Shown in pieces: positions 25,209 through 33,341 of a stretch of DNA of 39,108 nt. The notes under the pieces were generated by a model that had not been told where the DNA came from, made no database searches, and saw only the letters and a program-made list of their open reading frames with translations. This DNA comes from DASVSE01 sp036399715 (GTDB lineage: Bacteria > Bacteroidota > Rhodothermia > Rhodothermales > Rubricoccaceae), in contig DASWMO010000140.1 in NCBI GenBank assembly GCA_036399715.1, positions 1 to 39,108 on the forward strand, read 5' to 3'. The translations under genes and the position numbers were made by a program. Position 1 is the stretch's first letter. Every line of letters begins with the position of its first letter.

Positions 25209-25222
25209 CGAAAGCGCTTTCG
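25209..25222. promoter_or_regulatory. 14-bp palindrome resembling a LacI-family operator
   Basis: CGAAAGCGCTTTCG is a perfect palindrome with a central CG, the hallmark of LacI/GalR/CcpA-type operators (GAAAnCGnTTTC class). It lies 88 bases upstream of the putative -7 element of the TonB receptor and about 200 bases from the divergent endonuclease ATG, so it could control either. No LacI-type regulator gene is in the window. Confidence 0.45.
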
Positions 25223-25296
25223 GCCCTTGCGGCCGCAGGTCACATTAATCGCGTGTGACTCAACTCGGGCTTCACCCACCGGCGGGATCTTCGGGC

Positions 25297-25304
25297 TACG
25301 TTCA
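25297..25304 (+). promoter_or_regulatory. Possible -7 element of the TonB receptor
   Basis: TACGTTCA lies 62 bases before the ATG at 25367 and fits TAnnTTTG in six of eight positions. Confidence 0.3.
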
Positions 25305-25366
25305 CCCCTGCCGACCGTCCGGTCTTTCCCGGACTCACCACCCGGTCGCTCCTCCAACACCCGGTT

Positions 25367-28300
25367 ATGCGAACGCACTTGCTACCCCTCGGCGCCGCCC
25401 TCGTGGCGCTGTTCCTCGCCGTCGCCGCGCCCGGCGCACACGCCCAGGGCATCTCCGCCGCGATCAGCGGCACCGTCCTCGACGCCGCCGGCCAGCCGCT
25501 GCCCGGGGCGACCGTCCTCGCGGTCCACGAGCCCTCCGGCACGCCGTACCGCGCCGCCACGCGCGGCGACGGCGGCTACGACCTCCGCGGCCTTCGCGTC
25601 GGTGGGCCGTACACCGTCTCGGCGAGCTTCGTCGGCTTCCAGACGCAGACGCAGACGGGCCTCTCGCTCGCGCTCGCGCAGGTCCAGACCGTCTCCTTCA
25701 CGCTCTCCGAAGACGGCGCCTCGCTCGAAGAGGTCGAGATCACGGCCGCGTCCGGCGCGGCGATCTCGCAGGACCGCACGGGCGCCTCGACCAACGTCGG
25801 CGAGGAGGACATCGAGGCCCTGCCGACGATCTCGCGCTCGCTCGCGGACTTCGCGCGCCTCTCGCCCCTGACGACCGTCTCCAACAGCGGCTCGTCCGTC
25901 GGCGGCCGCAACAACCGCTTCAACAACATCCAGGTCGACGGCGCGACACTGAACGACGTCTTCGGCCTCGCCGGCTCGGGCACGCCCGGCGGGCAGTCCG
26001 GCACGCAGCCGATCTCGCTCGACGCCGTCGAGCAGTTCAACGTCGAGGTGGCGCCGTTCGACGTCCGCTACGGCAACTTTACCGGCGGCCTGATCAACGT
26101 CGTCACGCGCTCGGGCACGAACGACTTCCGCGGCTCGCTGCGCGTGCTCACGCGCAACCAGGACTTCGTCGGCAACCGGACCATCCCGACGACGGGATTC
26201 TCGACGTCCTACCCGACCTTCTCGGACAACCTCTACATCGGCACGCTCGGCGGGCCGATCCTCCGCAACAAGCTGTTCTTCTTCCTCTCGGGCGAGTACG
26301 CGACGAGCGACTTTCCGAACGAGACCGGCCTGATCGGCTCGGGCGCGGCCAACATCTTCCCGGCCACGGCCGAGACGGTCGCGCAGTTTATCGGCATCGC
26401 GCAGAACACCTACGGCTACGACCCCGGCACGGCGGACCTGATCTCGAACAGCCGCGCGTCGGGCAAGCTGCTCGCGAAGCTGGACTGGAACATCAGCTCA
26501 CGCCACCGCTTCTCGCTGCGCCACAACTTCGTCCGCGCCGGCGACGACCAGGGCAACACGCGCTCGCAGAGCACCTTCGACCTCTCGAACCGCTTCTACG
26601 ACTTCCGGAGCACGCAGAACTCGTCGGCCGCGCAGCTCTACTCGACGTTCGGCTCGCGCGTGACGAACGAGGCGCGCCTCGTCTACACGTCGATCCGCGA
26701 CAACCGCTTCGTTGAGGACGCATCGCGGTTCCCGTCTGTCACGGTCCGCCTCGGCACCAACGGCACGGACTTTCTCCAGACGGGCGTCGAGCGCTCCAGC
26801 CAGGCCAACGCGCTGGACCAGGACCTGTTCGAGTTCACCGACAACTTGAACTACACGTCCGGCCAGCACGCCGTCACGCTCGGCACGTCGAACCAGCTCT
26901 TCCGCTTCCGGAACCTGTTCATCCAGGACTTCTACGGCTCGTACGAGTTCTCCGCCATCGGCTCGGACCTCGACGGCGACGGCCAGAACGAGTCTGCTCT
27001 CGACGCCTTCCGCCTCGGCTCGCCGAGCCGGTACCGCTTCTCGTACGCCAGCCCGCTGGCCTTCGACGACCAGGGGCGCCTCATCCTCGGCGCCTCCGGC
27101 GCCCCGAACCGCCTCGTCGCGTCGGGCGACACGCCCGAGGCGACGTTCGTCGGCGCGCAGCTCGGGCTCTACGCTCAGGACGTGTGGTCCGTCACGCCGG
27201 ACTTTCGCGTGACGCTCGGCCTCCGCGCCGACCTGCCGGTTTTCCCGGACAAGCCGACGTTCAACCCGCTCGTCTCGGGCGGCGCGGCCGTGGACGCCTC
27301 GGGCAACGCGGTGACGCTGCTGCCGGCCTTCCGCGAGGAAGCCTTCGTCCGCGCCTACGCTGCGGCGACGGGCCAGAACGCCGATGCGACCGTCGCGGCG
27401 TACAACGCCGGCACGGGCTACAACGGCCCGCAGTACGAGGACTACTCGGAGCTCTCGACGGAGGAGGTGCCCAATGGCAACCTGCTCATCTCGCCCCGCC
27501 TCGGCCTCAACTACTCCACGCCGGCGCTCGCCGGCCGCCGGCTTCAGGTCCGTGGCGGGACGGGCCTCTTCTCGGGCCGCACGCCGTACGTGTGGATCTC
27601 GAACCAGTACTCCAACACCGGCGCCGACTTCGCGCGCCTCGACGCGCAGTTCGTGAACACGCCGGCCCCGGTCGGCTTCTTCTCGGGCTCGGCGGACCCC
27701 TCGACGCAGCCCGTTCCGGGCGTGACGCCGGGCCTCGCCCCCGTCGCGACGTCCAGCCTCGCGCTGACGGACCCCGACTTCCGCTTCCCGCAGGTCTGGC
27801 GCTCCAACCTCGGCTTCGACCAGGATCTCGGCGGTGGCTTCGTCGCGACCGTGGAGGGCATCTACACCAAGTCGCTCTACGACATCGGCTTCGTGAACCT
27901 CAACGTGCTCCCCGTGGCCACTGGCGGTGACGGCCGCACGCTCTACTCGGGCCGCGTCGCCGGCCGCGACTTTATCGACTCGATCCTGCTCACCAACACG
28001 ACCAAGGGCTACGAGTACAACGCCGTCGCGCAGATCCAGCGGCGCGTGTCGCAGGGCTTCGGCGGCTCGCTCTCGTACACCTACGGCCGCGCCTTCGCCG
28101 TCAACAACGCGACGTCGTCGGTAGCGTACTCGAACTGGCGCTTCAACGAGTCGGCCGACCCCAACGACCTCGACGAGGTCGGCACGGCGGACTTCGAGGT
28201 GCGCCACCGCGCCCTCGGCTACGCCAACTACCGCGCCGAGTACGGCGGCCGCTTCTCGTCGCAGCTCGGCCTCGTGCTCGACGTGCGCTCGGGCGAGCCG

Positions 28301-28849
28301 TTCTCGTACATCTACTCGAACGACGCCAACGGCGACGGCGAGACCTCGAACGACCTCGTCTACGTCCCGGCGAACGAGCGCGACGTCTTCCTCACGGCGG
28401 GCACGTACTCGCAGCTGGACGCCTTCATCCGCAGCCAGCCCGGCCTGGAGAACTACCGCGGCGAGATCGCACCCCGCAACACGGGCCGCGGCCCGGCACA
28501 GGCGCGCCTCGACCTCGAGTTCACGCAGGGCGTCGAGACGGTCCGCGGCCAGCGCGTGGACTTCGAGGTGACGCTCGTCAACCTGCTCAACGCGCTCAGC
28601 TCGGAGTGGGGCGTCATCCGCTTCGCCAACAACGCCGCCATCCCGATCCTCAACTCGGGCGGCTACGTCGGCGCGAGCCAGGTCGGCACGACGCTCGGCG
28701 GCCGCATCGTTACGCAGGACGACATCGGCAAGCCGATCCTCGCCTTCTCGGAGCGGACCGTCAACGACGCGCTGACCAACGACCGCTACACGACGGCGGA
28801 CCTCGCCTCGCGCTGGCAGCTCCGCTTCGGCCTCCGCTACTCGTTCTAA
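25367..28849 (+). CDS. Oar-like TonB-dependent outer-membrane receptor
   Basis: This 1160-residue receptor has a signal peptide (cleavage after GAHA, residue 26), a carboxypeptidase-regulatory-like domain (about 30-115, SAAISGTVLDAAGQPLPGAT), a TonB plug (about 140-245, with GGRNNRFNNIQVDGA and GGLINVVTRSGTN) and a large beta barrel ending in the aromatic terminus LRFGLRYSF. The FNVEVAPFDVRYGNFTGG and LGGPILRNKLFFF blocks are typical of the Oar family rather than SusC: SusC proteins are partnered by SusD, which is absent here. It should import a bulky substrate using TonB energy. The downstream lipoprotein and neighbouring nuclease and phosphodiesterase suggest nucleic-acid or phosphate-rich material, which is inference. 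Confidence 0.94.
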   Translation: MRTHLLPLGAALVALFLAVAAPGAHAQGISAAISGTVLDAAGQPLPGATVLAVHEPSGTPYRAATRGDGGYDLRGLRVGGPYTVSASFVGFQTQTQTGLSLALAQVQTVSFTLSEDGASLEEVEITAASGAAISQDRTGASTNVGEEDIEALPTISRSLADFARLSPLTTVSNSGSSVGGRNNRFNNIQVDGATLNDVFGLAGSGTPGGQSGTQPISLDAVEQFNVEVAPFDVRYGNFTGGLINVVTRSGTNDFRGSLRVLTRNQDFVGNRTIPTTGFSTSYPTFSDNLYIGTLGGPILRNKLFFFLSGEYATSDFPNETGLIGSGAANIFPATAETVAQFIGIAQNTYGYDPGTADLISNSRASGKLLAKLDWNISSRHRFSLRHNFVRAGDDQGNTRSQSTFDLSNRFYDFRSTQNSSAAQLYSTFGSRVTNEARLVYTSIRDNRFVEDASRFPSVTVRLGTNGTDFLQTGVERSSQANALDQDLFEFTDNLNYTSGQHAVTLGTSNQLFRFRNLFIQDFYGSYEFSAIGSDLDGDGQNESALDAFRLGSPSRYRFSYASPLAFDDQGRLILGASGAPNRLVASGDTPEATFVGAQLGLYAQDVWSVTPDFRVTLGLRADLPVFPDKPTFNPLVSGGAAVDASGNAVTLLPAFREEAFVRAYAAATGQNADATVAAYNAGTGYNGPQYEDYSELSTEEVPNGNLLISPRLGLNYSTPALAGRRLQVRGGTGLFSGRTPYVWISNQYSNTGADFARLDAQFVNTPAPVGFFSGSADPSTQPVPGVTPGLAPVATSSLALTDPDFRFPQVWRSNLGFDQDLGGGFVATVEGIYTKSLYDIGFVNLNVLPVATGGDGRTLYSGRVAGRDFIDSILLTNTTKGYEYNAVAQIQRRVSQGFGGSLSYTYGRAFAVNNATSSVAYSNWRFNESADPNDLDEVGTADFEVRHRALGYANYRAEYGGRFSSQLGLVLDVRSGEPFSYIYSNDANGDGETSNDLVYVPANERDVFLTAGTYSQLDAFIRSQPGLENYRGEIAPRNTGRGPAQARLDLEFTQGVETVRGQRVDFEVTLVNLLNALSSEWGVIRFANNAAIPILNSGGYVGASQVGTTLGGRIVTQDDIGKPILAFSERTVNDALTNDRYTTADLASRWQLRFGLRYSF

Positions 28850-28859
28850 GACACCGACC

Positions 28860-28881
28860 GGCGGGGGGCCAGCCCCCCGCC
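28860..28881 (+). terminator. Strong GC hairpin between TonB receptor and lipoprotein
   Basis: GGCGGGGGGC and GCCCCCCGCC form a perfect 10-bp stem with almost no spacer (CA), starting 11 bases after the receptor stop. There is no T-tract, so it is more likely a partial terminator or an mRNA-protecting hairpin that sets the receptor-to-lipoprotein ratio than a full terminator. Confidence 0.45.
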
Positions 28882-28895
28882 CCAACCAACCGACT

Positions 28896-29978
28896 ATGTC
28901 TTTCTCCACTCGCTTTTCCGCGCTCGCGCTCGCCGGCCTCGTCGCCGTGGGTGCGTCGGGCTGCGACAGCGGCACCGAGGCCCCGGCCGCCGGGCCCGTC
29001 GTCCAGTTCGGGGCCTCAAGCACGCTCGCCATCGAGGGCACGACGGTCTCGATCCCGGTGACGCTCACGGGCGCCAACGGCACCCCGGTCACCGTCGAGG
29101 TGCTCTACGCCGCCGGCACGTCTACCGCGACCCCCGACGCCGACTTCACCGGCTTCGGCACGCTCGAAGGCGGCCTCCGCCGGGCGACCGTCTCGTTCTC
29201 GGGCGCCGCTGACGAGACCCAGACGGTCACGTTCGACGCCGCCGCCGACGGCGTCATTGAGGCCGCCGAGACGGCCGTGTTCGCGCTCCAGCGCGTCTCG
29301 GGCGCGTCCATCGGCACGCGCCGCGAGTTCACGGCCAACATCGGCGTCCCGCCGATCTCGACCGTTCGCACAGGCGTGCTCGCATCGACGGCTACGACCG
29401 AGGGCGTCGTCACGCGCGCGTTCGGGCGCAACGTCTGGATCCAGGACAACACGGGCGGGACGGTCCTCTTCGGCCCGACCGGCTCGCCGATCGCGCTCGC
29501 CGTGGCCTCGGGCGCGGTTCGCCCCGGTGACCGCATCCAGGCCACCGGACGCCTCGTCGAGTTCCAGGCCTCAACGGGTCTGGCGGGCACAGGCCTGTTC
29601 GAACTCGACAACATCCTTGCGGGGGCGTTCCAGGTGCTCGCCCGCGACCAGGCGCTGCCGGCGGCGCAGACCGTGACGCTCGCGCAGATCAACGGCTCGT
29701 CGGACGACCGCTACGAGTCCGAGATCGTCCGCGTGACGGGCCTCACCATCGACCCGGCCGGCGACGTCGTGTTCGTGGCGGCCAAGAACTACACCGTCTC
29801 GCAGACGGTCGGTGGGACGACGACGACGGCGATCCTCCGCATCGGCTCCACCGGTGATACGGCGCTCATCGGGACGCCCATCCCGACGGCGCCGTTCACG
29901 TTCACCGGGCCGGTCGGTCAGTTCCGCGGCACGTACCAGCTCACGCCGGTTCTGCTGACGGACATCGTCGTCGACTGA
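28896..29978 (+). CDS. Calx-beta/OB-fold (DUF5689-like) surface lipoprotein
   Basis: This 360-residue lipoprotein (lipobox AVGASGC, C23) has a Calx-beta-like domain (about 32-150, with STLAIEGTTVSIPVTLTG and DGVIEAAETAVFALQ, which usually binds calcium) and then an OB-fold region (about 155-355) starting TGVLASTATTEGVVTRAFGR with VWIQDNTGG. The latter resembles DUF5689 and the YhcR-type OB fold found next to secreted nucleases. The following VRPGDRIQATGRLVEF and YESEIVRVTGLTI fit. It lies 46 bases after the TonB receptor on the same strand, past a GC hairpin. It could capture the receptor's substrate, in the way SusD serves SusC; an OB fold would suit nucleic acid. No catalytic residues are seen. 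Confidence 0.82.
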   Translation: MSFSTRFSALALAGLVAVGASGCDSGTEAPAAGPVVQFGASSTLAIEGTTVSIPVTLTGANGTPVTVEVLYAAGTSTATPDADFTGFGTLEGGLRRATVSFSGAADETQTVTFDAAADGVIEAAETAVFALQRVSGASIGTRREFTANIGVPPISTVRTGVLASTATTEGVVTRAFGRNVWIQDNTGGTVLFGPTGSPIALAVASGAVRPGDRIQATGRLVEFQASTGLAGTGLFELDNILAGAFQVLARDQALPAAQTVTLAQINGSSDDRYESEIVRVTGLTIDPAGDVVFVAAKNYTVSQTVGGTTTTAILRIGSTGDTALIGTPIPTAPFTFTGPVGQFRGTYQLTPVLLTDIVVD

Positions 29979-30008
29979 TCGCCCACGCGATTCGCGACAA
30001 CGCGTCCT

Positions 30009-30048
30009 GCGGGGCGGCCTTCTCCGGAGGGCCGCCCCGCTCTCGTTT
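30009..30048. terminator. Bidirectional intrinsic terminator between lipoprotein and NPP genes
   Basis: GCGGGGCGGCC (30009-30019) pairs with GGCCGCCCCGC (30030-30040) in an 11-bp stem with a 10-base loop, followed by TCTCGTTT. It sits 30 bases after the lipoprotein stop and 16 bases before the end of the convergent phosphodiesterase gene, so it probably ends both transcripts. Confidence 0.75.
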
Positions 30049-30056
30049 CGGGGCTG

Positions 30057-31289
30057 CTAGCGTCCGGCCGCGAGAACGGTCTGCGCCGCGGCCGGGTCGC
30101 CGTCGTTGGGGGCGGCCGCGATGCCAAGGGCCTGGCAGAGCATCGCGTACACGTCGACGGTCCGAAACTCATCCACGGTCGCGCCGCCGGAGCGGAAGGC
30201 GGGGCCGCGGGCGATGAGGATGCCCGACATCGAGCGGACGGCATTGTCGTAGCCGTGCGTCCCGCCGCGAGGCGTCCGGGCCGTCGCGCGCGTCGTGAGC
30301 GTCCAGCCCTCGTCGGCGACGAGGATGAGCGGCGCGATGCGGGGGTTGTCGCGAAAGTGGAGCCGCTCGGGGACGCCGCCGGCTGCCTCCGGCGCGTCGC
30401 GGCGGTAGACCTGCAGATGCTCCAGCGTGCCGAGCGCGGCTACGAGCGAGTCCAGCCGGCCGGGCTGGGGCCAGACGAGCGTCGTCGCGCCCCAGAGGAC
30501 GTTCTCGGTCTGCGCGGCAAACCGCGGCGCCGCATCGTCGAGGTACGCGACGCGGTCGGGCGAGAGCGCGGCCATGCCGTGGTCCGACACGACGACGACG
30601 TTGACGGGCCGGCCGAGGGCGCCGAGGCCCGCCGTGAGCCGCGCGATCGCAGCGTCCACGTGCTCGATGGCAGCCGTCGTCTCGGGTGCGTCGGGGCCGT
30701 CCGAGTGGCCCGCGTGGTCGACGTCCTCGAAGTAGAGGGTCACGAGGCGCGGGCGCGTTGCGGCCGGCCGGGCGAGCCACGCGAGGACGGTGTCGACACG
30801 CGCGTTGGCCGGAACGGCCTCGTCGTAGACGGCCCAGTCGCTCGGGCGGACGCCGCCGATGGCGGCCTCGGAGCCAGGCCAGAACATCGTCGCCGCGCGA
30901 GCGCCCTGGCGCTCAGCGGTCGCCCAGATCGGCTCGCCGCCCCACCAGCGCGGGTCGGTGACGGCCTCGCGGTTGCCGAGCGAGAAGGAGCCTAGGACCG
31001 GGTCGCGCATCGAGTTGCCGACGATGCCGTGGTGCTCGGGGTGGAGGCCGGTGACGAGCGCGTAGTGGTTCGGGAACGTGAGCGTCGGGAAGACGGGCAC
31101 GAGGCGCCCGGTGTGGACGCCCTCGGCGGCGAGGCGGTCGAGGGCCGGCGTCTCGGCGCGGTCGCGGTAGTCGTAGCGGAAGCCGTCGATGGAGACGAGG
31201 ACGAGCGGGACGGGCTCGGCGGCGGGCGGCGCGGCGGTCCGGCAGCCGGCGAGCACGAGGACGGCGAGAAGCAGAAGGCGAGGCATCAT
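30057..31289 (-). CDS. NPP-type nucleotide pyrophosphatase/phosphodiesterase lipoprotein
   Basis: This 410-residue lipoprotein (lipobox LVLAGC, C16) belongs to the alkaline-phosphatase superfamily, NPP branch. The zinc ligands and nucleophile are present: SIDGFRYDY (D35), the nucleophile T71 in FPTLTFPNHYALVTG, YFEDVDHAGHSDGP, VVVSDHGM and GGTHGYDN. NPPs cleave nucleotide phosphodiesters and pyrophosphates outside the cell, yielding nucleoside monophosphates for a 5'-nucleotidase. It lies 297 bases downstream of ggt on the same strand, and the same reading frame stays open across that gap through a heptad-coding repeat (see 31407-31586). The ATG at 31289 is chosen because it gives a complete lipoprotein signal. 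It is probably the last gene of the operon. Confidence 0.93.
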   Translation of the reverse strand: MMPRLLLLAVLVLAGCRTAAPPAAEPVPLVLVSIDGFRYDYRDRAETPALDRLAAEGVHTGRLVPVFPTLTFPNHYALVTGLHPEHHGIVGNSMRDPVLGSFSLGNREAVTDPRWWGGEPIWATAERQGARAATMFWPGSEAAIGGVRPSDWAVYDEAVPANARVDTVLAWLARPAATRPRLVTLYFEDVDHAGHSDGPDAPETTAAIEHVDAAIARLTAGLGALGRPVNVVVVSDHGMAALSPDRVAYLDDAAPRFAAQTENVLWGATTLVWPQPGRLDSLVAALGTLEHLQVYRRDAPEAAGGVPERLHFRDNPRIAPLILVADEGWTLTTRATARTPRGGTHGYDNAVRSMSGILIARGPAFRSGGATVDEFRTVDVYAMLCQALGIAAAPNDGDPAAAQTVLAAGR

Positions 31290-31406
31290 CGGGAGGCAGG
31301 GCGAAGAGAAGGGGCCAACGCGTCCGTGGCCGTCGGGCTCCGAGGGAAACCGAGCGGCGACGCGCGGCGGGAGAGCCGGAATGGGTAGAAAGACCCCGCG
31401 AGGGTC

Positions 31407-31586
31407 GCCGACGAGGTCTGGAACGTCGCCGACGAGGTCGGGAAGGCCCGCGACGAGGTCTAGAGTGTTGCCGACGAGGTCGGGAGTGTTGCCGACGAGG
31501 TCGGGAGGCTCGCCGACGAGGTCGGATACGACAGCGACGAGGTCGGGAGCGTCGGCGACCCGGTCCGGAACGTCCGCGACGAGGCG
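31407..31586 (-). repeat. Nine-unit 21-bp tandem repeat between ggt and the NPP gene
   Basis: The core GACGAGGTC (plus strand) recurs with exactly 21-base spacing at 31410, 31431, 31452, 31473, 31494, 31515 and 31536, with degenerate copies at 31557 and 31578. Units differ by substitutions but never by indels. On the minus strand, in the frame shared by ggt and the NPP gene, the unit reads as DLVGNTP-like heptapeptides. The plus-strand frame reads VADEVGN with one TAG at 31461. The repeat starts directly after the ggt stop codon. It may be a minisatellite, a former protein linker, or a translated region if the stop is read through. Confidence 0.85.
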
Positions 31587-33338
31587 TCAGAAGCCGACAG
31601 CGGTGTCTTCGCCGCGGGGGTCGGCGCCGCCGAGGAGGACGCAACCCGACCCGAGCGTCTCCGTCTGGGCGAGGCCCGACGGGTCCGTCGTCACCTCGGC
31701 GGCGTCGCAGGCGACGAGGACCGCGTCGGCGCGGCTCCAGTGGCCGTCCTCCTCGACGACCGCCCAGCCACGGGCGCGGAGGGCGTCCGCGACGTCGCGG
31801 GCGAGCGCGCCGCGCTCGGCGAACAGGACGTCCGGGAGCCACTGGTGGTGCACGCGCGGAGCGGCGACGGCCTCGCTCACCGTCATCCCGTGATCGACGA
31901 CGTTGAGGATCGCCTCGAAGACGGTCGTGATGATGCGCCCGCCGCCGGGCGAGCCGACGACGAGGCGCAGCCGGCCGTCAGGTCCTTCCACGATCGTCGG
32001 CGTCATCGAGGAGAGCATCCGCTTGCCCGGGGCGACGGCGTTGGCGGCGTTGCCGACGAGGCCGAACTGGTTCGGGACGCCGGGTGCGGCCGCGAAGTCG
32101 TCCATCTCGTTGTTGAGCAGGAAGCCTGCCCCGCCGACGACGAGGCCCGACCCGTACGCCCCGTTGAGCGTCGTCGTGACGGAGACAGCCATCCCGTCGG
32201 CGTCGACGACCGAGTAGTGCGTCGTCTGGTCGGACTCGTGGGGCGGCGCGCCGGCGGCGATCGTGTCCGACGACGTCGTGCTGGCCGGGTCGAACGTCGC
32301 CATGCGCGAGCGGACGTAGGCCGTGTCGATGAGGCCAGCGACGGGGACGCTCACGAAATCCGGGTCGCCGAGCCACTCGGCGCGGTCGGCGTAGGCGCGG
32401 CGCATCGCCTCGCCCATGAGGTGAACCGTCGCGGACGAGTTGAAGCCCATCGCGCGCACGTCGAACGGCTCGACCGAGGCGAGCATCTGCAGCAGCGCCG
32501 TCCCGCCCGACGACGGCGGGCCCATCGAGATCACGCGGTGCCCGCGGTACATCCCCACGACGGGTGGCCGCTCGACGGGCCGGTAGCCGGCGAGGTCGGC
32601 GAGCGTGATGAGGCCGTCGTTCCGCTCCATCTCGGCGGCGATGAGGCGGGCCGTCTCACCGGTGTAGAAGCCGTCGCGGCCCTCGGCACGGATGCGCGCG
32701 AGCACGGCCGCGAGGTCCGGCTGCCGGAGCGTGTCACCGTCGGCGTAGGGCACGGCGGGGACGAAGGCCCTGGACGTGCTCGGGAACGCCGAGAAGGGCG
32801 TCCGGAAGGCGTTGAGGCGCTCGGCCTCGTCGCGCGAGAGCGGGAAGCCCCGTTCGGCGAGTGCGATCGCCGGCGCGAGGACGTCTACGAGCGGCAGGCG
32901 GCCCCAGCGCGCGTGGGCCTCGACGAGCCCCGCGACGGACCCGGGCACGCCGGACGCGAGCGCCCCGACCTGGCTTCGCACGGGCACGAAGGTGCCCGTC
33001 GAGTCCAGAAACATGTCGCGCGTGGCGGCCGCCGGGGCCGTCTCGCGGAAGTCCAGCGTCGTCGCCGTCCCGTCGGGGAAGCGGACGACGAGGAAGCCGC
33101 CCCCGCCGATGTTGCCCGCGACGGGGAACGTGACCGCGAGCGCGAAGCCTGTCGCGACGGCCGCATCGACGGCGTTGCCGCCGGCGCGCATCACGGCGAC
33201 GCCGGCCTCGGACGCGTTGCGCTCGGCCGAGACGACCATCCCGCGCGAGGCGCGAACCGGGGCAGGCGCGGGCGACCACTGCGCCCGGACGGGCGAGGCG
33301 GTGAGCAGCGCGAGAAGGACGAGCGAGAGGCGTCGCAT
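31587..33338 (-). CDS. ggt: Gamma-glutamyltranspeptidase
   Basis: This 583-residue exported Ntn-hydrolase has a signal peptide (cleavage after PVRAQ, residue 20), then the GGT fold. It is expected to cleave itself before T372 (DQTTHYSVVDADG), which becomes the nucleophile that takes gamma-glutamyl groups from glutathione and related compounds. Other signatures are GGNAVDAAVATGFAL, GNIGGGGFLVVR, MGPPSSGGTALLQML, LNNEMDDFA and GSPGGGRIITTV. Small-subunit residues follow T372 normally and the C-terminus is complete. It lies three bases after the 145-aa unknown gene and upstream of the NPP gene, separated by the heptad repeat. A role in periplasmic glutathione or peptide salvage is likely. Confidence 0.95.
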   Translation of the reverse strand: MRRLSLVLLALLTASPVRAQWSPAPAPVRASRGMVVSAERNASEAGVAVMRAGGNAVDAAVATGFALAVTFPVAGNIGGGGFLVVRFPDGTATTLDFRETAPAAATRDMFLDSTGTFVPVRSQVGALASGVPGSVAGLVEAHARWGRLPLVDVLAPAIALAERGFPLSRDEAERLNAFRTPFSAFPSTSRAFVPAVPYADGDTLRQPDLAAVLARIRAEGRDGFYTGETARLIAAEMERNDGLITLADLAGYRPVERPPVVGMYRGHRVISMGPPSSGGTALLQMLASVEPFDVRAMGFNSSATVHLMGEAMRRAYADRAEWLGDPDFVSVPVAGLIDTAYVRSRMATFDPASTTSSDTIAAGAPPHESDQTTHYSVVDADGMAVSVTTTLNGAYGSGLVVGGAGFLLNNEMDDFAAAPGVPNQFGLVGNAANAVAPGKRMLSSMTPTIVEGPDGRLRLVVGSPGGGRIITTVFEAILNVVDHGMTVSEAVAAPRVHHQWLPDVLFAERGALARDVADALRARGWAVVEEDGHWSRADAVLVACDAAEVTTDPSGLAQTETLGSGCVLLGGADPRGEDTAVGF

Positions 33339-33341
33339 GCG

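Larger units (their letters stand above)
25011..25366. other. Divergent regulatory region, endonuclease and TonB receptor
   Basis: These 356 bases carry no gene that I can support. From left to right they hold the endonuclease leader (with TATCCTTT on the minus strand about 25 bases before its ATG), a mixed GC-rich stretch, the 14-bp palindrome at 25209-25222, a 10-bp palindrome TGCGGCCGCA at 25228-25237, an AT-rich patch CACATTAATCG, a TACGTTCA element at 25297, and a pyrimidine-rich leader to the receptor ATG. Confidence 0.6.

Noticed and set aside
25228..25237. TGCGGCCGCA as a separate operator
   Set aside because: Ten-base GC palindromes are expected by chance here; kept only as a note beside the AT-containing 14-bp palindrome.
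26498..29092. 864-codon antisense open frame across the TonB receptor and lipoprotein
   Set aside because: No recognisable domain; it spans two real genes and is explained by third-position GC.
31407..31586. Repeat array as CRISPR
   Set aside because: Units are contiguous with no unique spacers, and the period is 21 bases.
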